The position numbers and the translations under genes were made by a program. The notes beneath the pieces were generated by a model. That model made no database searches and had not been told where the DNA came from. It was given only the letters and a program-made list of their open reading frames with translations. This document shows, piece by piece, positions 43,340 to 55,632 of a DNA stretch of 64,000 nucleotides (position 1 is the stretch's first letter; the number at the start of each line of letters is the position of its first letter). The stretch comes from Platycnemis pennipes (lineage: Eukaryota; Arthropoda; Insecta; Odonata; Platycnemididae), in NCBI GenBank assembly GCA_933228895.1, contig OW121849.1:36612354-36676353 (forward strand). Direction: 5' to 3'.

Positions 43340-45636
43340 CATTATCTCAAGCCTCTTTAATGTCCCATAAATCCTCACACCGAAACCAATTGAAAAGTAT
43401 TACCTGGAACGTCCAAACAGCCGCTACCAACTTCCCCGAAATACTTCATCTACTTTCCTCAGAATCCCCAGATACCCTGCTCCTACAAGACCTTCCTGAA
43501 ACCCAGAAAATCAATACTGGTCCCGGGATACCAAATCCACAGAGAAGACCGAACAACTCTAGGAGGTGGAGTAGCAATATTGATAACAAAAACATCAAAC
43601 ACAGATGGATAACGAAACCAGATACAAGCAAACAGGCACTGGCAGGAGTACAACTGGAAACATCCACAGGGAAGCTTAATGTATGATCGACATATCACAC
43701 CCCATCCAGGAGATACAGCAGCCAGGACTTGGAAAAACTTCTGGAAATGGCAAGCCAACCTGCAACACTCATAGCAGGGGATCTGAATGCCAAAAATATA
43801 TAGTGGGGGTGTGGCTCCACAAATATCAGAGGCAAACAGATAAGAGAGGCACTATCAGGCCGTCCCGTCAACCTACTCATCCCATCAACGGCCACCCACT
43901 TTGACAGAAAACCACCACACAGGCAAGATATTTTAGATACAGGCATACTCTCACCGGACATTCCTCTCCCCAACATCCCTACCCTAGAACCTTCAGCCTC
44001 AGAGCATGTTCCAGTCTCCTTCTCCCTCACAACAACTAAGCAATCAAATATCAACAGGGACCTTTTTCTACTTCATGCCGCTTTACATCTTCCTCACCTA
44101 CCAAAGTTAAAACTGGAAACTCCGGAGAACATAGATAATGCAATAGCACTCCTTACCAACACCATAACTTTCACCGTCTCTTCTTCCACAAAACAGATAC
44201 ACCATTATAACCCTACCACCCATTTCCCCATCTGACATCTTAGCCCTCATAAAGGAAAGGATCCGTGCCAGACGAACCTTCCAAAGGACACGAAATCTGT
44301 TATTCGCGAAGGACTACAAATACCAAAGGCTTCGAGTGAAAAATAAATTAAAAATTCATCATGCATCTTCCATCCTAGCAGTAATGAATCAGGAAAAAGA
44401 GAAAAAAACATCCAAATCCATGGAACATCATCAAAAACATTCGTAACAAACCCTCAACCATGGCAACACTGAAGACAAACGGAAGACCAGTAACCTCCGA
44501 TCAGGATAAGGCAGCATACTTTGCCCAGCAAGGTGCCTAAACCTTCACGAATGCCCGATCCTCTCCACAAGATAAATCCGCAATTGACTATCCAAACCCT
44601 AAAAATGACTCCCACATCCGAACACCTTCCTGTCACACCTCAAGAAATCCAAAACCTTATTAAAAACCTTCCACCGAACAAAGCTCCCGGCTATGACAAT
44701 ATTAATAACAAAATCCTCAAAAACCTTCCCACCGAATACCACAATCTTCTTCGCCAAATATTTAATTCCTGCCTTACCGTCCTATTTCTCAAAAACATGG
44801 AAAAACGCTCAGATATTTATGATACCCAAACCAGGCAAACCTTCCTCCAATCCAAATTCCTACCGTCCATTCAGCCTTTTACCATCCCTGGGCAAGTTGC
44901 TGGAAAAAGTAATTCTCTACCGACTGAACCTGACCATAACGGAATTCTCTCTCCTGCCTCCATTCCAAAAGGGATTCAGACAAAGGCACCGCACCACGCA
45001 CCAACTTGTACGGTTAACGGAAAACGTCACTTCTACCTTCAGCAGAAAGAAGACCACAATGACTGCATTTCTGGATCTTCACAAAGCTTTCGACTGCATC
45101 TGGCACGAGGGTCTAATACATAAATTATGTCAGATGAAAATTCCTAATTACATTACAAAAGTCATTACTTCCTTCCTTGAATCTCGCACCTTTCAAGTCA
45201 AAGATCAAGAATTTCTCACAGCCAAATATCCTCTTTTCCGGAGTTCCCCAAGGTTCCATCCTCTCTCCCACTCTGTTTAACCTGTTCACCTCAGATTTTC
45301 CATCTTCTAACCAATATCATACATCAATACGCAGACGACTTTGTAATGTCCGTGGAGTCATTTAGCCCAATTTATGCCTTAAGGAAAATGAAATTAATTT
45401 TGGAAGCATTGGAAAATTGGACCGAAATGTGGAAATTTCCATTAAATACCATGAAAACCAGCGTATTAATATTAAACAAACGGAAAAAAACTGAAAGCTG
45501 CCAAACCTTTAAGAATAAAAAGAGAAACCATCAAGTACTCACAATCAATAAGGCACCTGGGGATTGAGATTGATAACGACTTGAACTTCCGAAGAAACAC
45601 AGAGCTACTAATCCAAAAAGCTAACAACTGCTTTTA
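43340..45636 (+). pseudogene. Jockey-like LINE, 5'-truncated endonuclease to RT, several frameshifts
   Basis: From 43360 the frame opens with LKSITWNVQTAATNFPEI, an APE endonuclease start, followed in other frames by GDLNAK-like coding near 43775. RT follows: FRQRHRTTHQLVRLTENV and TAFLDLHKAFDCIWHEGLIH (44980-45130), GVPQGSILSPTLFNL (45240-45285), and an intact Y-A-D-D at 45328-45339, then a frame with LEALENWTEMWKFPLNTMKT (45397-45456). The 3' end near 45636 is abrupt. ORF1 is absent. The + strand element abuts the 5' end of the minus-strand I-like LINE head to head. Confidence 0.8.
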
Positions 45637-45690
45637 GCCCTGAAGACGATGGACGAGTCGGACATCGAAACGTCGGAAAACTTCAAGTTC
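45637..45690 (+). other. Hammerhead-like CTGAAGA...CATCGAAACGTC motif
   Basis: The segment CCTGAAGACGATGGACGAG then TCGGACATCGAAACGTCGG has the order CTGANGA - short hairpin (GATG/CATC) - GAAAC - GTC, which resembles the core of hammerhead ribozymes in Penelope-like elements. The C-G pair expected at the base of stem II is irregular. No Penelope coding is seen nearby. Confidence 0.35.
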
Positions 45691-46390
45691 CTCACCCGGT
45701 GGAGATCCCGAGAGCTCTCCATAGTGTATTCCCCGGGAAAGCACCAAATCCTTCTGTCTAAAATAGGTTTCTCCAATAATAATCGCGGAAGATATTTTTA
45801 TATAAAATAATCCATATCAATTAGAATTGAAAATTTTATAATGCATATGGTAATTCCATACAGTTGATTCAATTTTTTATTATGTGCAAACAAGAAGTAC
45901 TAATTGTCATGAGACATATATAAATGTTAATTTTTTTTCAAATTATTAGAAGATGAAGAGTACAGATTATGCTATTGAAAAAAACATTTTGTAACGTGTT
46001 TTAGTTTCTTGTTATTGTAAAAACTCTGAATTTATCAAAAATGACCGGTTTTTCTGGAAAGGTATCTAAATTAGTGGCCGGCACCCAAGTGTTAACTCCA
46101 CTTGAGTATCAACTTCATTCCCACATTAGTTTAGAGGCAGGAATATCAGGGTCATGGTAAATCCCTGTCACGTGTTAAAATTGATAAGAATACCCTGGCA
46201 AGCAAAGATGTAAGCATAGAAGAATCTGGTCCATTTAAGATCTATGAGTTTCACCGTTACACCGTCGGTAGATTAAGGTTGGTTCTTCTTAAAACCAGTG
46301 GTGGTGGCGTTTTTGTAGGTAGGTAGGATTGTGTTATGAGTGCTTCAACGCTTCAAGGTGATTTCCCACCGCCTATTTCTAATTTTTTTC
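45691..46390. other. Intergenic, nothing recognised
   Basis: AT-rich, with no motif or gene I can support. It may include the far end of whatever carries the CTGAAGA motif. Confidence 0.5.
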
Positions 46391-46815
46391 TTATTCTCTT
46401 CTTTCGCTAGCTATTTGTTTGATAGTTAGAACGGACGTAGCCGTCTTGTATATGATAAGAGTATACAAATTATTCCGCAGATTTATTTCTTTTGTAAAAT
46501 CAATTGCATGGTCAATTTCCTCATGATTATTCCCTAACATCTTCTGTACCTGCCGAGTTATACCATGTCTTTCACGCAATGTCTGAAACCACTCGCGCTC
46601 AGTTATTAGGTGCCACACTGTCAGAGTCACTAACATGGCAACGGGGTGGTATTTTTTCCTCCGTGAAGAGGGACAAGAGGGTTAGTGCTGTGTGCCCGAT
46701 CCTTAGCCGTGTAACGGCTACCTCTTCCCTACGACAACCCCTGAGAGATGTGGACCAGGGCAGGAAGTCGGGTTTGACAATGTTGTATATGAAATTATTA
46801 AGTGTATTCATCTAT
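46391..46815 (-). pseudogene. I-like LINE 3' fragment (third copy)
   Basis: The minus strand 46811-46599 encodes SLRGCRREEVAVTRLRIGHT and a following Cys-containing tail; 46636-46391 continues with HLITEREWFQTLRERHGI. The REEV-x-x-x-RLRIG block is shared with the copies at 31135-31371 and 39847-40239, where it lies after RNase H. It is truncated on both sides. Confidence 0.75.
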
Positions 46816-47271
46816 TTGTGTTGTCTGCTCAAGGCCCCTGTCACTTCCAATGTCTACCGTTCTGTTCCGGTGGCATGATTTTGAGGCTAAGGATTTCTAA
46901 CGAACTACGAGCGCCACTTGTACTCCGCGCACATTTTTGGTCCTTCGGGCCGGATCACACCAGTGATCGGCAAATCGTATCGAAATCTGCGCACACGAAG
47001 CGCAAGATTACTTCAGCGCGAGGCATTTTCGGTCGAACACTCACATCGAGATCTGTGAAGCAGCGGACCATCAGCAGTCTTCAGCAACCAGCATCTCCTG
47101 GAAGGAATCATCCAACCAACATCGACACACCAGCGGCATCGGCGAACCAGCAGCCACCAGCACAACGAGTTCATCACAGCTTAAGGTAGGCAGTGAGTGC
47201 AATTCACCTCCACATAACTCCCTTTTACCCATTGCAAATCATCCTACCCTTAAGGCACGTATCTCGTAAAT

Positions 47272-48360
47272 ATGGCAGAAAAAACCAAAGAATTGATTGC
47301 CAAACGCGGTCAAATCAAGGCCAGGGTCACGCGATTCAAGAATTTCGTGGAAAGCGTCAAGGTTCCCGGTGGAATACCACAACTGCGTCTCCGCCTGGAG
47401 AAGTTTAAGGATTGCTGGCAGGCATTCGAAGATATTCAATCCGAGATTGAATTATTGGGCGTGGAAGGCGACGATGAACGCGATGAATTTGAGGACACGT
47501 ACTTCAATATCGTTGCTAGGGCCGACGGAATAATTTAATCACTCCAGCCAACGGCCGATGTATCGCAGGAAAACGGCCATGATGTTGCTCCCGTGAAGCT
47601 CCTAGTCATTAATTTACCTATTTTTCACGGGGCCTATGATGAATGGGTAACCTTTTATGACACATTTAAGAGCCTCATTCATGATAACATGTCTTTATCG
47701 GGAATTCAGAAATTCCATTACTTAAGATCAACGCTGCGGGGAGAAGCGTTGCAAGTCATAGCCTCTCTTGCCACTTCAGAGCAAAATTACGGTATCGCTT
47801 GGGAACTGCTAATACAGCGCTTCGAGAACAAAGGTTTCATAATCAGCATGAACATCAAAGCCATGTTTGAATACAAGCAGTCAGAGAAGGAGTCGTCCTC
47901 AGGAATCAGACACCTCGTGGACCACTTCAATAAGCATTTGCGGGCGCTCCAAGCCATGGGGCAGCCTACTGGCTCCTGGGACGCGCTTCTCGTCCATCTT
48001 ATCACTAGCAAGATTGACCTGAGGCTTCATAAGGAATGGGAGGCGTCGTTACCGCGGGAAGAGCTGCCAAGTGCTGAAGGACTTCTTAACTTCCTTCAGC
48101 AAAGGTCGCAAGTGATGGAGACGGTAGACGCTCATCGCTCCATTCGTACCGCTACCGCATCCCACGATCAAGGGAAAAGACCACCCATAAAAACCAGCAG
48201 GCCTTTAATGGGGAATGTAACTGTCGCATCAAACTGCAAACTTTGCAGTGGGCATCACCAACTATATAAGTGCAGCATCTTTTTGAAAAAATCCATTCCC
48301 GAGAGGATTAACGATGTAAAAAATCTTGGATTATGTTTCAACTGCCTCAGGGCAGGCCAT
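47272..48360 (+). pseudogene. BEL/Pao gag, left part
   Basis: The frame from ATG 47272 encodes a helical, charged N terminus (KTKELIAKRGQIKARVTRFK). After a stop at 47538 the next frame (47593 on) carries the capsid-like domain: LPIFHGAYDEWVTFYDTFKS, then FHYLRSTLRGEALQVIASLA, both strongly conserved in Pao-family gag. Two zinc knuckles follow, the first at CKLCSGHHQLYKCSIFLKKS and the second starting LCFNCLRAGHL at 48330, where the MITE interrupts. Confidence 0.85.
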
Positions 48361-48364
48361 TTAA

Positions 48365-49158
48365 CCCTTTCGCGCCCGAGCTTCGTGGAGGGAAATTCTT
48401 CCTCGTTACGAGTCTCTTGAAAATTTTCTTCGCTCCCCTGCACGAAGCTTCCTCGCGTCCACGGAAGGCTGAGGTTCCCTTCCTAACCATTTTTGGACCC
48501 AACTCAGCGGGTCGCCGATCCCTTTCCTCGGCCGCTGTCCCAGACCCTCAAAGGATTAAAAGACTCCTTCACAGCGCGAGTCCACGGTCAACTGACGGAA
48601 ATTGCAATGTTTAATATAAACAAATATTTGTTGTTCGCATCGATTTTTTTACATTTAAAATGAATTTATTGTATTTTTCTGAGCGTGCAGAAATTTTAAA
48701 CGAAGTTGTAACGTTTATATTGACGGATTTAGTAATTTCTAATCCAAATCGACTGTTCCATAACTCCGTTGATATTAACGTTAGAATTTCGTTTGAAATT
48801 TCCATGCGGTAAGCAAAAAAAGATGAATTCATTTCTTAGATTGGATTTCTAAAGTAAGTAACAAATATTTTTTTGGAAAAAACACTGCAAATTACAGTTG
48901 TTGACCGCGTGGAGAGGATAGGAAGGGGTCGACTTGAGCGGTCGAGGAAGGGCCTGGGCTGGCGCTTAGCCGGATCTCGAGGGGCGACCGCGTACGTGGG
49001 TCTATTGTTTCCGCCACGGTCACTTTCTTCCGACCTGTGCCGCATAGGAGCGACATTCGTTGGTTAAGGTTAGGAAAATTCACGCCGCACATATGAGGCA
49101 TTCGTTGTTTAGGGAAGAATATCCTCGCCGCACAGGCGCGGCATTCGGCGCGAAAGGG
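48365..49158. mobile_element. piggyBac-type MITE with TTAA duplication
   Basis: The 794-bp element starts CCCTTTCGCGCC and ends GGCGCGAAAGGG, a perfect 12-bp terminal repeat. TTAA is present on both sides (48361-48364 and 49159-49162). TTAA target and CCC termini are diagnostic of piggyBac. It carries no transposase. It splits the second zinc knuckle of the BEL gag; loss of the element and one TTAA would put the two parts in one frame, so the insertion was simple and later than the BEL copy. Confidence 0.93.
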
Positions 49159-49162
49159 TTAA

Positions 49163-50343
49163 AGGATCACTGCACCTCAGGAAAATGTAAACATTGCGGT
49201 GAAGGGCACAACAGCTTGCTTCACATCACAGGTCACGCCCCAGCGGCAATTCATCTTCAAGGCAATTTATCAGCAAATTCAGCCTCATTCATTCCGTCAA
49301 CGCAGATACGGTCCACTACAGCACGTCTCTCTTGCCAGAGGGCGGAATCAAGTACAGTTCTTCTGTCTACAGCAGTCATCTGGGTGCATGATTCGCGAGG
49401 CTCCCCTCATCTCTGTCGAGCGTTGCTAGATTCAGTCTCTCAAGCCAACTTCATCACTGAAAGAATGGCGCAACTTCTAAGGCTCAAGAGGAAACCAGGC
49501 GTAACAGACATCGCTGGCATTGGAGGATCGGCCACTAGAAGTGCTCAGATGGTGCAAACCACAATTAAGTCCAGAACAACAGCATACAGGTCTCACATAA
49601 ATTGCTTGGTACTGTCAAGTATTACTTCCGAAATACCGGCGACTCCCGTTGACATATCAAATTGGAGTCCGCCATCTAATCTCCAACTTGCTGACCCTGG
49701 ATTTAATATCCCGCAAGTCGTTGACCTCCTCATAGGAGCAGAGTTATTCTTTGAAATGCTGTGTATTGGACAATTCAGGCCATCACCAACGCTTCCAATA
49801 TTGCAAAAGACCACATTAGGGTGGATATTTTCTGGAAGGGTCAAAACTAACACGAATTCAGGGTCGGCGCTCTGTCATCTCAGCACAGGAGAAACACTTG
49901 AGGAGTTGGTCCAAGGGTTTTGGAAGTTAGAAGAATGCAAGCCATCATCGAAATTCTCAGCTGAAGAATTGATGTGTGAAAAGCACTTCAATGAAAACAC
50001 CATAAGAGGGGCTGACGGGCGCTTCACCGTTCGACTACCGATCAAGGGTAACGTCTCTCATCTTGGCGAGTCTAAGCAAATTGCGACTCGCCGACTAATC
50101 GCAACTGAAAGGAGGCTACGCAGAGATGAAAATATGAGCTTAACATACACCTCGTTTATGAAGGAATACCAAGAATTTGGGCACATGGAACGGGTTACCG
50201 AAGAAGAACATCGACTCAGTGATGGAGCGTATTACATTCCCCATCATTCCGTCACAAAGGAAACCAGCTCCACAATAAAATTGAGAGTCGTCTTTGACGC
50301 ATCATGCAAGAGCTCAACAGATATTCAGGAAGAGTTACCATGA
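49163..50343 (+). pseudogene. BEL/Pao gag end, protease and start of RT
   Basis: The frame continues the zinc knuckle (CTSGKCKHCGEGHNSLLH) and then the protease: CRALLDSVSQANFITERMAQ, where the active site triplet is D-S-V instead of D-S-G/D-T-G. Further on are the conserved VDLLIGAELFFEMLCIG block and FSAEELMCEKHFNENT, then RT begins (IKLRVVFDASCKSST) but is cut at 50343 by the deletion. The DSV change would be expected to disable the protease; that is an inference. Confidence 0.82.
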
Positions 50344-51467
50344 CGACAGACTCCACCATGGTGCTTGCGTGGCTAAAGGCACCATCATCTAATTGGAAAA
50401 CGTTTGTCGCCAATAGAGTAGCCGAGATTCAGGAGCTGACGAGTGAATACAAATGGAGGCATATCAGCGGGCAAGAAAATCCCGCTGATCACATTTCAAG
50501 AGGGCTTTCGCCGCAACAATTATTGAATGCATTGTCATGGTGGCAAGGTCCATTATGGATGAGTGGTAGTGCAGAAGAATGGCCATCAGAATCATTCACT
50601 GAGATGCTAGAGCCCCCAGAAAAACGAACCATCGCCATCGCAATGATCACTATGGAGGCAAATCATTTACTCCAACGATATTCAGCGTTCTCTAAACTAC
50701 AAAGAGTAACGGCGTATTGTCTGCGATTCATTCACAATGCAGCAAAACAGAAGATGGAGAGGATGGGATGGGAGAACTTCGTGGGTGCCAACCGGGAATT
50801 GAAGGAACTGAATAAACTCTTCGCATCCCAGGCGCATAGAAAAAAGCTGTATCATTATCTGACAGCCGATGGAATCAATCGGCATTTCATCCCGCCTCGC
50901 TCGCTTCATTTCGGTGGACTTTGGGAAGCAGCAGTTCGCTCACTGAAATATCATTTAAAAAGAATTGCTGGGAACGCATCTTTAACATATGAAGAAACAT
51001 ACACGTATCTGACCATGATCGAGGCGTGCCTAAATTCCCGACCTATAACCCCAATGTCATCAGATCCTAATGACCTTAATTCCCTAACTCCCGGCCACTT
51101 CCTAATTGGTGATGCACTTACTGCCATCCCTGAACCAAGTCTGAATGAGATTCCCATCAATCGGCTATCCAGATGGCAGCACGTGACCAGAATGCAACAG
51201 CATTTTTGGTCCCGTTGGCACAAGGAGTACCTGTCCAGCCTCCAGGTGAGGCCCAAGTGGACCAGATGGGCACCCAGCTTGCAGCAAGGCGACCTGGTCC
51301 TTATTAAAGAGGACAATCTACCCCCTCAGAGGTGGAGCCTCGGTCGTATTGTGGATCTCCACCCAGGCCAAGATGGAGTTGCAAGAGTGGCCACAGTCAA
51401 AACGACTGCCGGGCTAATACGGCGGGCGGCCAACAAGCTCTGCCCGCTACCTAAGGAAGTCATTTAA
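50304..51467 (+). pseudogene. BEL/Pao RNase H tail and integrase, catalytic part deleted
   Basis: The frame starts with TDSTMVLAWLKAPSSNWKTF and WRHISGQENPADHISRGL, the end of RNase H. After AYCLRFIHNAAKQ it jumps directly to NFVGANRELKELNKLFASQA, so the HHCC zinc domain and the first two acidic residues of the integrase are missing. HFGGLWEAAVRSLKYHLKRI keeps the third (Glu). C-terminal coding (LTPGHFLIGDALTAIPEP; GDLVLIKEDNLPPQRW) is complete to 51467. Confidence 0.85.
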
Positions 51468-51894
51468 ACTCAAAAATTAATCTCGTCATTGTAAATGCCA
51501 TTCGTATTGTTTTGTTTGCAATCAGAAACGAAATTATTTGATAATTATTGTTCTTAATTTTTCTTTTCTTTAAACGATCAGTTGTCAGTGTGAAGAGTGC
51601 ATCTTTGTGTAAGTGAATCATTTGTGTGAATTCAGGAGCATTTCATCAAGTGTCGTTTTGTGTAAAATCTCTAGTGATTTTTTTGTTTCTCATTTGTTGA
51701 TGTTATTGTGAATATTATTACGTGTAATTGAAAGTGAGTCATCACTTGGACATAACAGACATTTTGTCATAAAATTTATAGCAATGTTTGGTATTCGTCT
51801 CTCTCCTGAGAGTTTCTTGTATTCCATGTATTCATTTGTTTTGTGCTTTTCCACACGCTCAATTGAAAACCACGGCTTTTCAAGGCGGGGGGAA

Positions 51895-52278
51895 TGTTGA
51901 GTCCTTGTCCCCGCCCCCCGTCGGTTCCAGGGGCGATTGGCGCCCCTCTTCTGGTTTTCCCCGGATTTGGGTGTCTTGGCAGTGTCGGCTGGTCACTTTC
52001 TCCCGCGGTCACCAACCGTAGGGATTCCCACATACCCTTTGTCTGTACCGCTATTCGAGGGTTCAGTAACCCTTTCCCATCCGGGCCTTCTGCCTTCGGC
52101 GTGGGTCTCGCTTGGGTTTTTCACTTTAGTGTTCGTCAAACTCCGGGAGCGTGTGGACGCGGACATGTGTCGCGCGCTTCGCCAGCAATCAAGCGGGAAA
52201 TAAACGGAGTAGCACTCGAAGGTGCCATCGCCTTTTTTTTATTCGTCATAACCTGGGGCACACGGCCCCGCGCGCACA
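51895..52278 (+). repeat. BEL/Pao 3' LTR
   Basis: It begins TGTTGAGTCCTTGTCC directly after the polypurine tract and ends GCGCGCACA at 52278, so TG...CA borders fit. The last bases resemble the truncated 5' LTR end at 46925-46933. I could not define a target duplication. Confidence 0.65.
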
Positions 52279-52399
52279 AAGTTACTTCGAGATAAAAACG
52301 GGAAAATCATTCAGGAAGTGAGTAAAGTTCTAAGAAGTGCTGTATTATATGATTATAAAAGAAAATATCCATTGCTAAGTATTTTTTATCTGTTTTAGA

Positions 52400-55125
52400 T
52401 ACCTTTTCGAGTGGCGAGACTGGTGGATGATGCAGTGCCCGTGTTGTTTCCGGGCTGCCTGGCATACTTGAGCAAGCCAAAAGTGAAGGCCAGGGAGTGC
52501 ATTGTGAGAAAGGATGTGGCGATAAAGTGGCCTAAGGTAACTGACGGTGTAAACGACGCAGATTCTGTGAGAACAATTGATGTACCAGAAAGTTCTCCCC
52601 CATCAGTATTTGAAGACTTGTGCAATGTGTCTAAATCACTGGACCTTCCAAACGGATGGAATAAATTTATCCTTATCTCTGGCCCTAAAGTCATCGTGTT
52701 TGGGCATCATATTTCAAAGTTGACGGAATGCGGAAAGGTGGACCTTGTTCTGTTTAAAGATGTTAGTATCAGTGAAGATAGTCATATAACCTGCTCTATT
52801 TTAAGAAAGACTGTGCCGAATGAAGATTTAGACATTCCTAATCAGCCTCTCACGAGTACTTCAGAGGTGAGGACTATTATTTTGAAACTCCATAGCCTTC
52901 AAATCTGCAAGGGTCATGTGATGAGAGAAGGATTCTCGGAAGTGAGCAGCAAAGTGTGCTCCATAGACGCTGCAGGTCAGTGGAGGCACAAAAACTGCAC
53001 CATGCAAATTAAGGATGGTGAATTGTGCAAACCGTGCCATCAAGTGAGGAGGACTATTCTTCAGAAATTCCTAAGAATGCAAAGAAAAACCTGTCTGTCT
53101 AAGGTGGTCTCCCCTCTGAGCCGGCACAGCCTCGATATTTTCAAGAGGAGATTAACAAATAATCGCCGCTCATTGTCAAGAGCTAAAGATCTTATTAATA
53201 AACTTCGCACAGAGGCCCATGAAGCCATGCAAAGGATGGAAGAAGAGTCGCTGATGGAAAAGCTCAGAGACAACCCAAATATTCCCTCCAACCAGCTGAT
53301 TGCATTGAATGAAATAGCAAGAGCTTGCAAGGTTAGAAGAGCTAGTGGACGAAGGTACTCAGAGGAGTGGATGATGTTATGCATACTGATGCACATAACG
53401 TCCCCTTCAGGATATAGATTCATTCGCAGGAATGAAATCCTGCCCCTTCCTAGTGTGAGGACTGTTAGGAGGTACCTTCAGCTCATTGATACCTCTTGTG
53501 GGTTTGATCCAAGGTTTTTTGAATTGTTGAAATTACAGTTATCACGCATGCCAGAGGCCCAAAAAAATGGTGTACTCCTGTGGGATGAAATGTGTGTTAG
53601 GGAAAGCATTTCAGTATGCTCCCGTAACCTCACTTATGTGGGCCTTATGGACTTTGGTGATGAGGAACCCAGAGCAACAGAAGCATCACAGAAAGCCAAT
53701 CATGCTTTGGTGCTGATGTTTCAGCCCCTAATTGACAAGTACACCCAACCTATAGCTGTATTTGCCTCATGAGGGGCGGTAAAAGGCGATACATTGGCAA
53801 AGTTAGCCCTAAAAGCTATCATCCTTCTGGAGAAAGCAGGAGCCAGAATTCATGGGTTTGTTTCCGTTGGGGCTGCTACTAACAGAAAAATGTGGACCTG
53901 CATGGGGATTAATGGCCAGTTGGGGAACATGAGAAATTTCTTTGTGCATCCACTGGATCCAAAGCGGAAAGTTTTTGCTTTTGCTGACACTCCACATTTG
54001 ATCAAAAACATTCGAAACAGACTTCATAACAACAAAGTACTGAAGGTGAGTACTGTGATTACTTATAGTGCTGATTTGTGTCTTTGAAATGATATTTACC
54101 TCATTTATCGTTCTTATCTGAGGAGATTATAATTTTCCATTTTGGCTTTCATTTTCAAGAATTATCTGGTTTCACTAATCCAGTTTTTCGTTTTGACCTA
54201 GGTGAATCCAAATCAACCATCAGTTAGGTGGGACCACTTTATTATTTTGCACCAGGTTGATCGGGAGATTCCTGGAGAGTTAAAAGAGTATGCCCTAAGA
54301 TCACAGAAAACCATGTGATTCTTAGTAATCTAATAAGATGAGAGTGAAACTGGCAACCCAGGTATGTTGAGCTGAAGGTGTCGTTGCAAACTTGTCAACA
54401 TTACAATGTAAACAGAATCTGTATCATCTCTGGGGACACTCATGTACTGTTAATATTATTTTTATTATTATTTCATGTTGTTTCTCAAGTATACATTATA
54501 ATGCCTCTGATGTTTATTTTGTCCATCTATTGGCAAGAGATTAGATGGATGAAGGAAATTTTAGTCTCAATATCAGTCAATTGAAGATTTTTATCGATAC
54601 ATCTATCTACATGATATTATTATTTTCAAAATACTTCAGAAATATTTTTAATATTGGCTTTATTTATTTTAAAAATACAGACTAAAGAAGTTTTCTGTTT
54701 CCATTCCAGATTTTTAGTAATTCTGTTGTCCAAGGTCTTAAATTTTATCAAAGGCATGGAGTTTCAGGGTTAAATGATATTGAAGGAACTCTATATTCTG
54801 CCAATGCATCAATGATATGTTTGACGCATTAAATACAAAAAGTGCTTCTGAGGCTGTGCAAGATTCTGCTGATTTCAAGGTGATTGTTTTACATTTTAAG
54901 TGCATTCGGTTGAAGTAAACATGTATTAAAAACTAGAGTAAGGCAAAAGACTCGTGAACCATATCTTCCTTTTAATTTCACCCCCAGGTTCTTCAAAATT
55001 GCAAATGCATCGTTATACGTTCATAGCTGAGTGGCTATTCCCATGGAAAAGAAGAAATACCCAAGAAATTGGCAATGAGGATGGGATCTCATGGGATAAT
55101 CAAGATTAGCATGCAGAATAAATAC
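52400..55125 (+). pseudogene. P-element/THAP9-like transposase gene, spliced, with an in-frame TGA
   Basis: After acceptor ctgttttag (52399) the frame reads VARLVDDAVPVLFPG, which carries the AVP-x-x-F tail of a THAP zinc domain whose start must lie upstream. A coiled coil (LINKLRTEAHEAMQRMEEES) follows, then the P-element RNase H-type core: NGVLLWDEMCVRESISVCSR (the D-E-M motif). A TGA at 53770-53772 breaks the frame, which continues with GARIHGFVSVGAATNRKMW and FAFADTPHLIKNIRNRL up to a donor GTGAGT at 54046. Later exons at 54202-54314, about 54717-54882 and about 54989 on give VNPNQPSVRWDHF, FSNSVVQGLKFYQRHGVSGL and MFDALNTKSASE. The last ones are decayed. Confidence 0.82.
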
Positions 55126-55139
55126 ATTTTATCGGTGAA

Positions 55140-55632
55140 TTGGAGATGTGAATTTCTTACGCCACGTGGCCCGTCTCGTGGCCGTGTAGTCGTACGTGTG
55201 CAATCCCTTGCGTTATCTAGTTACTTTTGTCTGTTTGGCGTTGCTTAATTACCGTAACTATCTGACTGATCGGCGTTGCTAATGTTTTTTTGCTGATTTC
55301 ACTTTTTGCCTGACTGGCGTGGTGAGTCTTTGCCAATTATATTGCTCTGCTTTTTGTATACCTATTGCTATTTTATTTGAGTTTTATGAATTACTTGTGT
55401 TTTTTTGCACGGTATGGGTTTGTTCTTTGCCAAGCGTGAATTGTTGATGTGAACTTACAATGATATTTTATCCGAGTGTCATCTGAGTGTGACGCTAACT
55501 TTCTAACTTGCCTGTTTCGTGTACTTTTTGGCTATCTTCAGGTGTGAAATTTAACTATATAGTGCTGTTTTGTATAGATCCACGATTTTGTGATTTTCCG
55601 CGCTAAAATCGTAATTGACTGTAATCTTCAAA
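55140..55632 (+). other. Probable Gypsy 5' leader, no gene
   Basis: T-rich stretch upstream of the Gypsy gag start. I could not identify an LTR border or primer-binding site here. Confidence 0.4.

Larger units (their letters stand above)
46885..52278 (+). mobile_element. BEL/Pao LTR retrotransposon, internally deleted
   Basis: The 5' end keeps only the last part of an LTR (...CCGCGCACA, about 46933) followed by TTTTTGGTCCTTCGGGCCGG, a BEL-type primer-binding region. Then gag (47272-48360 and on), protease, a stub of RT, RNase H tail, integrase (50304-51467), a G-rich polypurine tract (AAGGCGGGGGGAA at 51882) and a 3' LTR (51895-52278). A piggyBac-type MITE sits in gag. Most of RT and the first part of integrase are deleted. 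Confidence 0.85.
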
